Part shown: piece after piece, positions 29,633 through 40,969 of the stretch | Position numbering within the stretch: the first letter of the stretch is position 1 | How the letters are laid out: each line of letters starts with the position of its first letter | Source of the DNA: Chara braunii | Taxonomy: Eukaryota > Streptophyta > Charophyceae > Charales > Characeae | Assembly (NCBI GenBank): GCA_003427395.1 | Contig: BFEA01000037.1 | Span: forward strand, 4,080,643-4,122,760 | Length of the DNA: 42,118 nt | Direction: 5' to 3' | The notes under the pieces: model-generated | The model's input: the letters and a program-made list of their open reading frames with translations, nothing else | Database searches by the model: none | What the model was told of the DNA's origin: nothing | Position numbers and translations under genes: made by a program

Positions 29633-30284
29633 CTAGGCTGGGCCGTCGCCCGGCCTGGGCCGGGGGGGATCGCCCGGCAAAACCAGGCAGGTCACAAGAG
29701 AGGGAAGGATCTCCAAAAAAAAGAAACTGACTTCAGGCAAGGACTGCACTCGGCCTGAGCAGTCAGAATCCGGCCTTATCTTCCATTTCGGTGGCGGGTC
29801 AAATAAAGTTAATCTAAACAGTGACTAGAGGATCACCCGGCAAAACCAGGCAGGTCAAAAAAGAGGGAAGGGTCTCCAAAAAAAAGAACTGACTTCAGGC
29901 AAGGACTGCACTCGGCCTGAGTAGTCAGAATCCGGCCTTACCTTCCATTTCGGTGGTGGGTGACCCAGGAGTGTTTGAGGGGTATAAAGTTACTCAAAAC
30001 AGTGACTAGAGGGGTTTAAAAGGGTATCTCTTACCTCACTTCTCCTCGTTTATTTTTATCTTAAAATTAATAAGGAATTTCGAGGGGACACTCATTTAAA
30101 AGTTGCTTGTAAGGCAATTTTATACATCACAGTTTTTTTCCAGTTTTTTCCTGAATTTTCTCATTTTTTATTTTTTTAAATGCTGGGGCTGCCCGGGACC
30201 CTCCCCGGCCACTGCCCGGCCTGGGCCGCCAGGAGGGTACCCAGGCGACCTTCCCCCAGCCGGGCCGCCTGGGGACCAGCCTAC
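29633..30284. mobile_element. Probable hAT-like element, 652 bp
   Basis: The left end CTAGGCTGGGCC and the complemented right end GTAGGCTGGTCC form an imperfect inverted repeat. The flanking 8-mers are CTAAAAAC and CTGAAAAC (7 of 8). Subterminal CCCGGCCTGGGCC and an A/T-rich 3' interior (AGGAATTTCGAGGGGACA) resemble the element at 14066-14331. It contains a 160-bp internal tandem duplication (GATC(G/A)CCCGGCAAAACCAGG ... CAGTGACTAGAG). Confidence 0.65.
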
Positions 30285-30636
30285 CTGAAAACAGGATCAT
30301 AGGTAATGATGGTTTAACATAATCAAAAACGAAAAAAACATACATAGGTAGAGCTATATCTACGAGTGATGAAAGTCTCAGCAACTTAGCATTTTCTCAT
30401 GCAACGGCTGAGAATTCCAGCTGCAGGTAGGCTCACCGGGTACTTTTTCCGTTGGCCCTCACGTTGTAGTGGCAAAAAATGGAAAATGTGAGGGATCTAC
30501 ACGGCATTTATTTCACGGTCCAAAACATTTTGTTTTATTTTTCTGCTAATTTTCCTGGAAAGAGCACAGGAACTCAACTTTTCAGATGTTTTCATTAATT
30601 CTTCTGCACATGAAAAATCGGCATAGTTGGCACCGG

Positions 30637-30735
30637 AAAATTGACGCCCATGGACCCGCCTGCCCAGCAAAAATTGACGCCCATGGACCCACCTGACCAG
30701 CAAATTGACGCCCATGGACCCACCTGCACCTGCTG
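30637..30735 (+). repeat. Three-unit minisatellite of about 33 bp
   Basis: Three units of ATTGACGCCCATGGACCC(G/A)C, each followed by CTG.CCAGCAAA. To the right, TTAA-type ends (CTGGTGGTTTAA at 30925) suggest more elements of the 7117-7323 kind. Confidence 0.9.
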
Positions 30736-31984
30736 GTTGCCGCCCCCCGTAAAACCTGGTTCGTAAGGCCAGGCAGGCCGAATTTCGGATGGTGGGGGTA
30801 GTGGTGGTTAGAGCAACTAAGGCCGAGGAGTTTTGTGGGGCCCACCGGCCCTCCCCCAACCTCCCCCAACCGATGCACTACCCGTACTCGTATTAGGTTT
30901 CAGATGAACAGTGCTTTCAGTACGACTGGTGGTTTAAATAACCCAGAGGAGAGTACATGGATGGAACAGCACCTGTCTCACCAGTTTCCTCCGTAAATCA
31001 CTAATTAGAATTCTGACAGCATTCTATTGGTCGAACCAATGTCCACGGATCCATGTCAACGGAACTGCACAGCACCTCAGCGGTGATCTCCTCAAGTGCC
31101 TTTTTGGGGGGAACCAGACTAGCAACCAGTTGTTTTCCCTAAGAGCTGCATGGTCTGGTTTCCGACGATGCTCACCACCCTTGGAGAAGACTTTTCCACC
31201 TAATCTGCCTTTGAAAGCCAAACGCATGAGATAAAACCAACTGAGACGGTCTAACAAACTTATTGCAGCAGACCTCAATAACGCATGGCATTTTAACCAA
31301 GTTCTCAAAGGAATCCTCACACACGTGATCTTCTCACCAGACACTTCGGGATATGTTGACGCCGCATGGACAGCTCGGACATGGAGAGAGCACCAGGTTC
31401 CAACAATATACCCAGCACACTGGCAACCAGTTGAACATGAAACGCTATCAATAGTGGAGCATGGCACAGCACAAATCTGACTAGCTTTTACGGGGCTACT
31501 TTGAAGGGGGATCATTGCCCAGCACAAATCCAGCATACCCGAGATTTCCAATGTAGACGTTTCACCGAATCTCTACATCTTGTGGCCACTACCCACCTCA
31601 AGCCAAGAGTCCTGCCACTCCATTCATCCACTTCTTGTGGCCCATACTATTATCTTTCAGCCACTCAACCAGCTCCTCCACAATTCACCAATTCCACACC
31701 CTTGAGGTGGCAGTAATAACCGTTGCCAGGAGAAGTTATTCCCATCGCCTAAGAATTTTGCAGTGATAACCAACCATTGCTACACAGTAACAATCAATCA
31801 ACCCTCTTGTCCAAACCACAGATTACCTGCATAACTGCAGCAGTTCTGCGCCTAAAACTGAGGATGCTTGGCCTTGACACATATGGCCACACTTGCCCAT
31901 CCTGCCCTTGGCTGGATTTCTTCAATGCCTCATTCTGCTCAATCCATGCCTGCAGCTGTACAGCCCAGCACTTGAGCTTGTGAG

Positions 31985-32400
31985 TTTCGACCCTCTGGTC
32001 ATCCACATCGGCCGGCAGAGCTGCTGTCTACATCATCCTGCATTGCCACATCCTTTATCTACCGAACTACAGAAATCCCTGATCGTCAGGAGGAGGCCAT
32101 CTGGGTCATTCACCATTGGCCCAGATCGTGAAAATTATGATGGGCCACGGACCTGGCCCGACCCTCTGGTCATCCACAGCGGCTGGCAGAGCTGCTGTCT
32201 ACATCATCCTGCATTGCGACATCCTTTATCTACCGAACTATAGAAATCCCTGATCGTCACGAGGAGGCCTACATCCTTTATCTACCGAACTATAGAAATC
32301 CCTGATCGTCACGAGGAGGCCATCTGGGTCATTCACCATTCAGAATGGCCCAGATCGTGAAAATTATGACGGGCCACGGACCTGGCCCGTTGGCATGAAC
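31985..32400. repeat. Nested tandem duplication, unit about 170 bp
   Basis: GACCCTCTGGTCATCCACA, GCAGAGCTGCTGTCTACATC, CATCCTTTATCTACCGAACT and TGATCGTCA(C/G)GAGGAGGCC occur in both units, and the last two again in a third partial unit. The ends carry ATGGGCCACGGACCTGGCC words like those of the block at 940-1220. No protein-like frame is convincing. Confidence 0.85.
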
Positions 32401-32749
32401 GGATCGCCCAGATTCCCGATCTTAATTTTTGGGTGACTGGCCTCTAATCTGGCCGTCCTCCGGCTCATGGTGCAGATTCACGATCAATCATAATTTTAGT
32501 GATCGCCCATGCATCTGGGTCGTTCTACACATGAACGGGACAGATCACAGGACAATCTGGGCGGACGCTACTGCCCGCACCAAAAGAACTTGGGGCAGCC
32601 GGCCAACCCAAATGCGCCCGCACCACAAGAACTGAGGCGACACCCCAACTCAAAGTATGTCACGTGAGGCCGCCTGTCACCACACTCCTACCGCACACTT
32701 GCCATTACCACAACCCGCTACGATCCTCGCCCAGTATCCCCCACCAGCA

Positions 32750-32785
32750 AGCCGCCACCAACACCCTCTGCCCGCTCTTCCATCC

Positions 32786-32829
<44 letters not shown>

Positions 32830-32935
32830 CACAAACCAGAGGGTGAAAGCGAAGGGCCACCAACACCCTCTGCCCGCTCTTCCATCCTACACACAGAGAG
32901 AGAGGATTACAAACCAGAGGGTGAAAGCAAAGGGT
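32750..32935. repeat. Tandem duplication carrying (GA)n
   Basis: CACCAACACCCTCTGCCCGC, TCTTCCATCCTA, a GA tract (38 bp in the first unit, 14 bp in the second) and CACAAACCAGAGGGTGAAAG occur twice. Confidence 0.9.
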
Positions 32936-32939
32936 GGGA

Positions 32940-34590
32940 GATAACCTTGAGCTTGAAGAATGTTTGAAAGAGAAGGGGGCAGAAAAGGTCAAAAGAGAGG
33001 GAGGACAGGAACCATCGGCGTCAATGTGTCTTCTATGGTGGCATATAATCCAGATGAAATCAGTTTGTCGAGGAAAAACTTCACATCCACTCAAAATTTC
33101 TGGTGATTACAATTAAAGGGAGAAAATGAGAGCTGGAGATTGCGGTGGCGTCAGAGATTGTCAATGATATGCCAGAGCAATTGTTGATCTGTCAGAGGGC
33201 AGTTTGCTGTTAGTCGCTTTTGATGGCTCTTCGGTTGTTTCATCTGTTACTACTCGCTCCATACGTCTCATATCCGTGGTTGATTGGCTGTCCTTCACTG
33301 TCGTCGATACGGAGCTGTAATACTCAAATAATTGCACATGAAAGTACGTTTTTTCAGTTGATTTTTCAGACTGGCCTTTTCTTCTCTCTTCTGTTATGCT
33401 TCTGTTCTGAACGCTACTCGTATGCTTTTCCTTCTCAGATTGATTGCCTGCAAGTCAGTTCCTGAGATTGTGTGAGTGCAAGAAGTTTCTCCTTTTTCTG
33501 GTAATTGCCTTTCTTCTGCCCTTGTTCTTTTCCCGTTTTTTTCCCTGTATCTACATTTTTTATTAAGAGAGATAGACAGAGAGAAGGAGAGACAGAAAAG
33601 TCAGTACTCAATTGTTTTCATAAGCACGATCAGTGCACATGCACGTGCACCCACACTATAGAAAGGGACGGTTCTTTTCTTCTTTTTTTTCGTGTGTGTG
33701 TGTGTGTGTTGGTTGTGTGGCGGGGGGGAGGAAGAGGGAAGGATAGCGAGAGAGAAAGAGGGAGAGGGAGAGCGAACGCGCCCAGGGGATACAGAGAAAG
33801 AGAGAGGGCGGTGCTCGTTCGACCAAGGCACACGGCTATCTTTTGTACATGCGCTATTTCTGTTTTACGTTTCTGTATGTGCATTTGAACCCGGGATGAG
33901 AGAGAGAGAAAGGAGCCCACACCTTCCGCCACCATCTCCCTCCACGTGCCACCACCTTTGTTCGCACGGCCCCATGCCCACTGTCTCCCATCATCATTTG
34001 CTTGCACTAAGGAGTGTCTGTGAGAGAGACAAAGAGAGAGAAAAGGGAGCGCAACTGGCTCCCACTACCACTGAGGACCCGCCCTCTGTCTTCCAAACTC
34101 ATGATACCTCTTTCGTCCCCCGGGCTGCCCACCCACTGTATTTCTCGGCTTCCTGCCCGCTGTAGTCCACCACCTGCACACGGGCATGAGAGGGAGAGGC
34201 GTTGAGAGAGCTGAGTCACCTCCACCCATTTGCTCCCATCTCTCCCCACTCGGGGGAGGGACGGGTGAGAGAACGAGAGAAGGGACGGAGAGAGATCTTT
34301 ACCGTCTTCCCCCAACATAGAGCACTCAGATAATGAATGTGTACAAGCTATATTTCCAGTCGGTACAGCAAAAATGAGGGTGTGGGAAAGCAACAGCAAA
34401 TGATATTAGGGTGCGCTGAGTCCGAGGGAAGACGGCAGTCAGGGAAGACGGCAGTCCCCGTCCTATCTTCCTGCCACACCACCTCCCCGCCACTTGCCTC
34501 TCTGCCTTCATTGCACACGACACCTGTTCCCCCTCCCTCTCTCACCTCCCCCACTTTTCTAGAGAAAATACCTTTCTGCAACAGGTCATC
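32940..34590. other. Intron sequence, purine-rich, without a recognised gene
   Basis: Patches of GA, GT and CT repeats (for example 33694-33712). Long minus and plus frames here are low-complexity products of these patches. Confidence 0.5.
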
Positions 34591-34656
34591 AAAATTAGAA
34601 AGCTCTCGTAAAGTGCCAAGACAAACTTAGAAAGCTCTCGTAAAGTGCCAAGACAA
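34591..34656. repeat. 33-bp direct duplication
   Basis: TTAGAAAGCTCTCGTAAAGT plus GCCAAGACAAAC occurs twice in tandem without differences. Confidence 0.93.
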
Positions 34657-34754
34657 ACTTGGGACGGAATATGGGGGTTTCTGTTTTTTTTTTCTGTTCT
34701 TTCTTCGCAGGCAAAGCCGCAACTCGTAAATCGGAATGAAACCAAGCCACTTAC

Positions 34755-34793
34755 GACTCCGAGATCTCTGAGCTTTGCTGCAATGTCAATTGG
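34755..34793 (-). CDS. Probable second exon of the Pru-like gene
   Basis: The donor is excellent (GTAAGT after CTCGGAGTC). The frame before it reads PIDIAAKLRDLGV. In plant relatives the segment right after the exon 1 block reads ..(F)E.PEI..LAR.L..PL, which this fits in spacing and hydrophobic pattern. Start and end are both phase 0, which suits the phase 0 end of exon 1. The acceptor I chose (GATGAG) is weak, so the exon could begin further upstream. The frame is open to 34909. Confidence 0.45.
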
Positions 34794-35649
34794 CTCATCC
34801 CCGCTATGGGCCGCAGCAGGAGAGCAGTCTGATCTTGTCCTCTCAGTCTTCAGCCACTTATATATCCCTTGTATCATCAACAGAGAACTATATTCGACAT
34901 CCCCTTGACCACGTCATACGTCTTTCATGGCTGATCTTGTTCGCCACAGGCGCTGCATGGTATAACATCTCCAGGTCACGAGCGCACCAAGCCACGGGCA
35001 AGCCAGGTCCACATTGCAGGGGATGCACGTGGCTTCACTCTGGCCGCAATAAACGGGTACAGATGAAACACAAACTGACCACTCGTCAGCTTACAACTTC
35101 ACGGCCATGGATGGATCAGCGCGGGAGCTCAAATTGCGACACGAGCGGTCAGGAAAAACAAAGGGGTCTTCAAGTGAGAGGTTATGGTTCTTATGGAGCC
35201 TAGATAGACACCACCACTTCCCAAACAACACTAGGGGGCGCAGAATCAGTGTCAGGGCTGCTCAGATAAGAACGTGAGTGTTTGGGGCAAGCTCTTGAAC
35301 ATGGCCACCTTCTTCATCTCTGCCACGAATGCAATGCACCAGCCTCAATACTACATTTGCAAGACATGAAGAGGGTCTGCATTCATGATAATGGGGCGTT
35401 AAGTTCGGGGGAAGAAGGAAGGCAGAAGGACCACCGGAAGGCAGTCTTATCTATCAGGCCCGCCCGCATGCCATCTCTACTCTGGGGTCAGAATCACAAG
35501 TTCCTGCCTCAGAAGCGGACGACAACAAAGGTGGGAAACAGGCAGATCGTTGCCGGTCACACAACCTGATGGATGTGGGTACAGACCATTTACTTAGGAA
35601 GAGCGTGAACATAGTATGGTGGATAATGACAGACCAACCCCTCAATACA

Positions 35650-36110
35650 TCACTGCTTAAGCTCGCTCTGCAACCAACCATGGGTGACCACTGAAGCTAT
35701 TGGGCCCCATACAATAACGGTTGCCTGGTGTTTGGAATACGTCTCATTATAATAATAATGTGGCATTCGGGATAGACTGGTCGGTTGCCAGCTGCTTGGA
35801 ATAGGTCTCGCAACTGACGAAGAGCCAAAGAGGAAATTCGAAATGATGAATATGCTTCCATAACTGACGAAGTGGAAATTCGTTTGCCTAACTCGGTTCA
35901 CATTACTTCAAAGTTGAGTGGTCAAGGGGGTAATATAACGCGTCATTCGGGATAGGGTGGCCGGCAGTGTTCCGAATGAGGGTATGCCTAAATCGGTTCA
36001 CATTACTTCAAATGAGGGTATGACGTACGTACCCGGTCGATGTATGAAATGTACGCACATGTAACTCTTGACTGATAGACAAATCAAGAGTTCGAAACCT
36101 GCCGGATACC
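35650..36110. other. First-intron sequence with small duplications
   Basis: CATTCGGGATAG occurs at about 35766 and 35944, CGGTTCACATTACTTCAAA at about 35893 and 35994, and AACTGACGAAG at about 35814 and 35860. A 9-bp hairpin (AACTCTTGA/TCAAGAGTT) lies at about 36062-36091. No gene. Confidence 0.6.
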
Positions 36111-36511
36111 GTAATGCTAACGAACGGCTATTCAATTTAGGCCACCCGCTTCAGGAGGATGGATGTGCTGCCCGAAGTCCCTTTTTTGGGGGACGAGGAG
36201 CCTAGCAAACTTTCAGGGATATCTTCAGCGACCAATTGAAGAAATACATCACATTCTTCAGCCAGCAGCCCTAGCGCCTCTAATAATATATTTGCACTCG
36301 CTCTCATCTCCATCTGTGCTCAAGTGCCTCCCAGAAAAGCACACCAATAGCTGAGAGAAAGTTTGTTTGCTGGAATGCCTCTCGTTGGAATTTTACCTTT
36401 CTTTTTCCAGTTGAGGGCGTTTAAACAAGCGTCTGAACAAATGGAGGAACTGGCGCAAACAGCACAAGTGCAGCAGGGTGTTGGGGAGGCCCTGTAAGCC
36501 GAGCGAACTGT

Positions 36512-36555
36512 AGAGGTAGGGAGGGAGGGAGGGAGGGAGGGAGGGAGGGAGGGAA
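36512..36555 (+). repeat. (GGGA)n microsatellite
   Basis: About eleven GGGA units in the first intron of the minus-strand gene. Confidence 0.95.
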
Positions 36556-36925
36556 TCGAGGGAAGTATCCCAAGTTTCAGCCCCTACACATCCCACATAG
36601 GTTGCCTTTGACCGCTACTGTTTCTGGACTGGCTAGTCCAAGCACGACACCTTGTACAGTGGGGCCCGCCCGGCTCTCGAAAGCGCACATACAGCAACAT
36701 GTGTCTGAAATGGAACGCGCACGCATGGTAGGTGCACAGCGAACAACGTATGAGAGGGGACTGCTGCTGCACCCGTGATGGGAAATTCTAGTAAGCGAAA
36801 GGACATACATAGACGAGGGGGCGGGAGGGCGAGAGATAGATAGTGAGAAAAGGCATAGTAGCAAATAAAATGCGTGCACTGTAGACTCTCGGGTTTGTTT
36901 CCTGTCCTGAATGTTCATTACTGAC

Positions 36926-38209
36926 CTGTCCAAGGTCTGCGAGCAGCTGTCCGTCGGCTCCAACGCAAGAGAGATTCCACCTCAGCAAGGGCCTGAGCCT
37001 TTCGTCCATTCTGCACGCCCCGACTGTCTGCCACTGGAACGTCTGAACCCAAGATGCCACAGCTCCTCCTCCCATTCCCATAGGATTAGTGGAACACCTG
37101 GCACTTCCCTCGGCAGCGGGCTGCAGCCCCCCAGCCGAAGAAACGCCAGGAGCAGCAGCACCCCCAGCACCACCATCACCGCGTCCTCCATCTCTCGCTT
37201 CCCCTGCCAAGCCATCATTCCTCAGTTCGGCCTCCATGGAGGCCGAGCTCCTCCCTCTCGTCGACCCACTTCTACTGGCAACCCGACCACTGCCCCTCCC
37301 CCCAACAGTCACACCCATCTGTCCACACGATCTCGAATGCAGGAGCGATCGTCGACGGCACCCACCATCGCGATCCTCCCCCGCTCCTCCTTGATTGAGC
37401 ATCCCGCCTCCGGTTCCCGCCATCAACCCCTCGTCGTTATTCCTTGAAGCCCCTCCCACGTATGCCCAAGGGAGCGCAGGCGCTCTCCCATAGACCTCGC
37501 CCACTGCTCTCAAACCAGAGGCAAGGCGTTGATCCCCTCCCCCTCCAGAGCGATCGAAGCAGTCCCACCCCCCCTCGTCACTGCTCTTCGACGTCGAAGC
37601 CACACTAGACGACCCGTAGCTGTTAGCCACAGACGAAGACGATGACGAAGTCGAGAGAGGGAGAGAACAAGCCGGAGAAGAACAAGCGTTTAGCTCCACG
37701 TCCGCCCGATTTTTCTCTCTGTTATTGTTACTTGACTCGCTTCGCCTTGCCTTGTTATCGATATTTCGCCCCATAACCCCATCGCTGCTACGTTCTGACG
37801 GGCTACGGCTGCCACCTGCTAAACCGGGTGGTGTTGAGGTCGGCCCTGCTCTAGCCGGTAACCTGGGAGGAAGGCCCGTGGTTTTCCTCCCGCCGTCATA
37901 CCTCTCCAGTAACGGGAGGATTCCTCTAAGTCGATGGCTTCGACTCCTATCCCGATCCCGTGAAGAGCCCGTTCCGGCGGCGGAACGCGACTCCCAACCA
38001 AGATTGCTGGTTGCTTGCCAAGCCGACCCTTCCCGTCGATCTTCGTCCTCGTCGCCATCATGGGGGATGCCGTCGCAGTCAACATGAGGTCCAGGCACTC
38101 GCCCTCCGAAACACCTATCGTGCCGGAGCTGATCATTCCTCCCAGCATCAGCCATCGCCCTTTGACTTCGGGCGACTCCAGGGTCCTCGTCTCGACTGCT
38201 CCGGACTAA

Positions 38210-38244
<35 letters not shown>

Positions 38245-38770
38245 CCCCTATCTGCGAGCGGTAGTTTTGGTACCCCCTCCTATTACGAAACGAGAACTTC
38301 TTCCTCTCCTCCTCCCTCTCCTCCTCGGAGGAGGAAGAGGAAAATGGCGACGACGGCAATTTGGACGGAGCTCGACAGTTAAAAGGGGCCGCACCATCCT
38401 GTATCAGAGCACTGGCGCAGTCATCTGCGCCTCCTCGTCCGCCGCCGAGAACCCATCCACGGCCGTCTCCATCTCTAGTCGCCCCTCCTCCCCCTACTCC
38501 CCCTCCCGCCCCTGCTCGACAGTTCAAAGAGGCGGCACCATCCTGTATCCGAGCACTGGCGCAGTCATCTGCGCCTCCTCGTCCGCCGCCGAGAACCCAT
38601 CTACGGCTGTCTCCATCTCTAGTAGCCCCTCCTCCCCCTCCTCCCCCTCCCGCCCCTCCCCCTCCGTCTATTCTCACCAGGCCCCGTGCCCCCTCTTCCG
38701 CCACCCTGGGTTCTTCAATGACCGCTTCTCCCGCAGCACCGTACTCCCCGTTACCCCTGGCGTCCTCCAT
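36926..38770 (-). CDS. First coding exon of a Pru-like-domain protein, streptophyte family of unknown function
   Basis: An open frame of 615 codons starts at an ATG in good context (CTCACCATGG) and ends at a perfect donor (GGACAG before GTCAGT) in phase 0. Residues about 36-135 are two copies of a Gly-rich unit (VLGGGRGGADDCAS, IQDGAA). An acidic stretch (EEEREEER) at about 149 and an 11-Ser run at about 177-187 follow. The middle is disordered, Ser/Arg/Gly-rich. The last 30 residues are the conserved part: CRMDERLRPLLRWNL and GQLLADLGQ. Plant relatives have R.DER.RPLLK.....L...LSQ just before the Pru-like domain. A regulatory role is possible but not shown. Confidence 0.85.
38390..38640 (-). 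repeat. Coding tandem duplication of about 125-135 bp
   Basis: Plus-strand landmarks GACAGTT(A/C)AAAG, CACCATCCTGTATC, AGCACTGGCGCAGTCATCTG and CCGCCGCCGAGAACCCATC occur twice in frame in exon 1, giving the duplicated Gly-rich protein unit. The reading frame is kept. Confidence 0.92.
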
Positions 38771-38861
38771 GGTGAGCTTCGTGCCAATTGGGATTCGAGG
38801 GCTGATTGCCCGCCGCCTGACCGCCTACCTCGCTTCCCCGCGGACCGGCAAGCCGAAGCCG

Positions 38862-38940
<79 letters not shown>

Positions 38941-39057
38941 CCCGCTTTTTTCCTATGATCGCGGAGCATTCTATGGCGAATTCAATTATTGACAGATTTC
39001 CAATGGCCTGCTTGTCGTGCGTTTTTACGCCGCCGCTAAAAGCAAATCTAAGCAAAG

Positions 39058-39116
<59 letters not shown>

Positions 39117-39235
39117 CTATGATCGGGGAAGCATTCTCCGGCGTTTTCATTTATTGACAGATTTTCAATGCCCTGCCTTTCGTGCGTTTTGCCGCCACCG
39201 CCATAAGCAGATGCGAGCGACGCCCTCTCACTCTC
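38771..39235 (-). promoter_or_regulatory. Putative 5' UTR and promoter with duplicated (CT)n units
   Basis: Directly upstream of the ATG at 38770 lie two units, each made of a (CT)n tract (38867-38937 and 39060-39112) and a related spacer. The spacer words are CTATGATCG, GGA(A)GCATTCT, TTATTGACAGATTT, TCGTGCGTTTT and GCCGCC. On the gene strand the tracts are GA repeats. GA/CT-rich stretches near transcription starts are common in plants. No TATA box was identified. Confidence 0.5.
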
Positions 39236-40770
39236 ATCCGCCCTTCACTATTCCATTTCTATCATTCTGCGGGGCCGTAGGCAAGTACCCCGCCGCGCCA
39301 AACCCCACGCGCGGTGGAGTGTCACGCTATAATGATCATCGTGAATACATTCGCTTCAAAACCTAAGGTCCTCTTCACGCGGCATGGAATTACACAACCA
39401 ATCACCGAGACAGAGAGGTCGCCCTCCATGCACATTCTCATCATTTTATCACAGAAGAGGAGAGACGGCGTCCACGCTTCCGTGCTCGGCATGCATCCGC
39501 TGAGAGGCGTTCAGTCCTGCTGACATACACAGACCCCTTCCTCAGAGAAAGAGGGGGGAGGAGGATGGACGTCGGAGATCTCTGCCATCTCCCTTTCCTA
39601 TTCTTCACTCTCCCGTTTCACTTCTCGAGCTGTTCGACATCACCGCCAACCTTTTTGCCCAGCACCCACCTGCCGCATGGAGAGACATTTACACCGCCAA
39701 CCAGCCATGCATGCAAAGCGCCTGCACACTCAGTAGAGAAAGAGAACCGAGCGGAGAGTGCAGAGGAAGGTGCAACGAAGCCCACGACAGGAAAACCGAC
39801 AAAAGAGCAAAGTCAAATTTTCCGTCAGGCAACCATCATAAGTACGTTAAATAAATGAAGACACACGAACAGTAATAAATCCAAGTATTCAACAAACAAA
39901 TGCATCATAAATTGCGAAGTCGCAGCGATGAGTTGCTAACTGCTGAGTGCGCCCGTCTGCCGAAATGACCAATCTTTTCTCCCACCTAACGAAAACCGCG
40001 CGCGCGCTCGAACACACGCACACGCGCACGAAAGGTCACACGATCATGGCCAACGTGCCAGGCCATACTTCCTTCTTTCACGAAATAAAGATAACGCGAG
40101 AGAGCAGAGAGAAGCCGTGTAAGAAGAGGGGAAGAGATGGGAGTAGGACGGTTGCCTGTCTCGTCTGTGGGCCAGATGTCAATCTGGCATGACAATGACA
40201 GCCCAAGCAGAATACACGGACCTGAATAGCGAACAAAGAGAACACAAAGGCAGGGGAGGGGCGCGGGTGCTGCTCGACGGGGCGGAGGGCTAGCGCATGG
40301 GAACGGTGGGAAGAGAGGATAATAGCATGCAAGGGAAGATGGGAATACCACGCGGAAGATATGGAAATTACTAGAAGCCGTGGAAGGAGGAGAGAAGGAC
40401 GCATCGGAAGAGATGGGAATAGGATGCCTCGGAAGAGATTGAGACACAGGAGGAGATGGGAATAGGAATGCCTGGCAAAGAAGAAGGAATGGAACGCGAG
40501 GGACGACAAGGATAAGAGGGCGCGGCGCGCAGCGCTGACATGAGGCGAAAGGGGAGGAGGAAAGGATAAACGTTGGCGCTTCACAAACACCTGCAGAGAG
40601 TCAAACGGGTAGATACAGCTATTGGTCAAGCGAAGAGACGAGATCGCCCCGCCACCACCAGTACCACCATAGACTCCGCTCTGTCAAACTCCCTCCAAAC
40701 AAGCACCACCCTGCGCATCATTCCAATTAAAACACATCCTCCCCTTCCGCATCATGATGCAGAGAAAAGG
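39236..40770. other. Upstream intergenic sequence without a recognised gene
   Basis: GC-balanced DNA with several short frames, none with a domain or splice support. A run of GGAAGA(G/T)ATGGGAATA words (40330-40480) forms a loose minisatellite. Confidence 0.45.
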
Positions 40771-40784
40771 CAGCCAAGCAGAGA

Positions 40785-40965
40785 TGACGTGGCAACGTAC
40801 ACTGCGCCATGCTAACGTGGCAAAATCATACCCTGACCGTCATGGGCGCATGTACATCACAAGACCGGTTACCGTCCCGATTGCTTTGCCTCATTACAAT
40901 CGCCCTCGGAGATAGTAGCGCGCCATAATCGGATGACGTCAAGGGATTTCCAGCGAGCCACGTCC
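40785..40965. promoter_or_regulatory. Cluster of ACGT-core (bZIP-type) motifs
   Basis: TGACGTGGCA (40785-40794), AACGTGGCA (40814-40822), a perfect palindrome TGACGTCA (40934-40941) and CCACGTCC (40958-40965) lie within 180 bp. Plant bZIP factors bind such cores. It lies about 2 kb upstream of the minus-strand gene, or it could serve an unseen plus-strand gene to the right. Confidence 0.35.
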
Positions 40966-40969
40966 CACA

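Noticed and set aside
31024-31551. Minus-strand frame of 175 codons in the large intron.
   Set aside because: No recognisable family and no good acceptor or donor of fitting phase. Composition is like the surroundings.
35811-35885. CTGACGA followed by GAAA twice, looking like hammerhead cores.
   Set aside because: No stem II or stem III pairing can be formed around them. Chance similarity within a small duplication.
36060-36110. AGTTCGAAACC resembles a tRNA B-box.
   Set aside because: There is no A-box at the right distance and no cloverleaf. The surrounding 9-bp hairpin explains the symmetry.
38267-39122. Plus-strand frames of 240-250 codons opposite exon 1.
   Set aside because: They are antisense shadows of a GC-rich coding exon and of (CT)n tracts, rich in Pro/Ser, with no start context or splice support.
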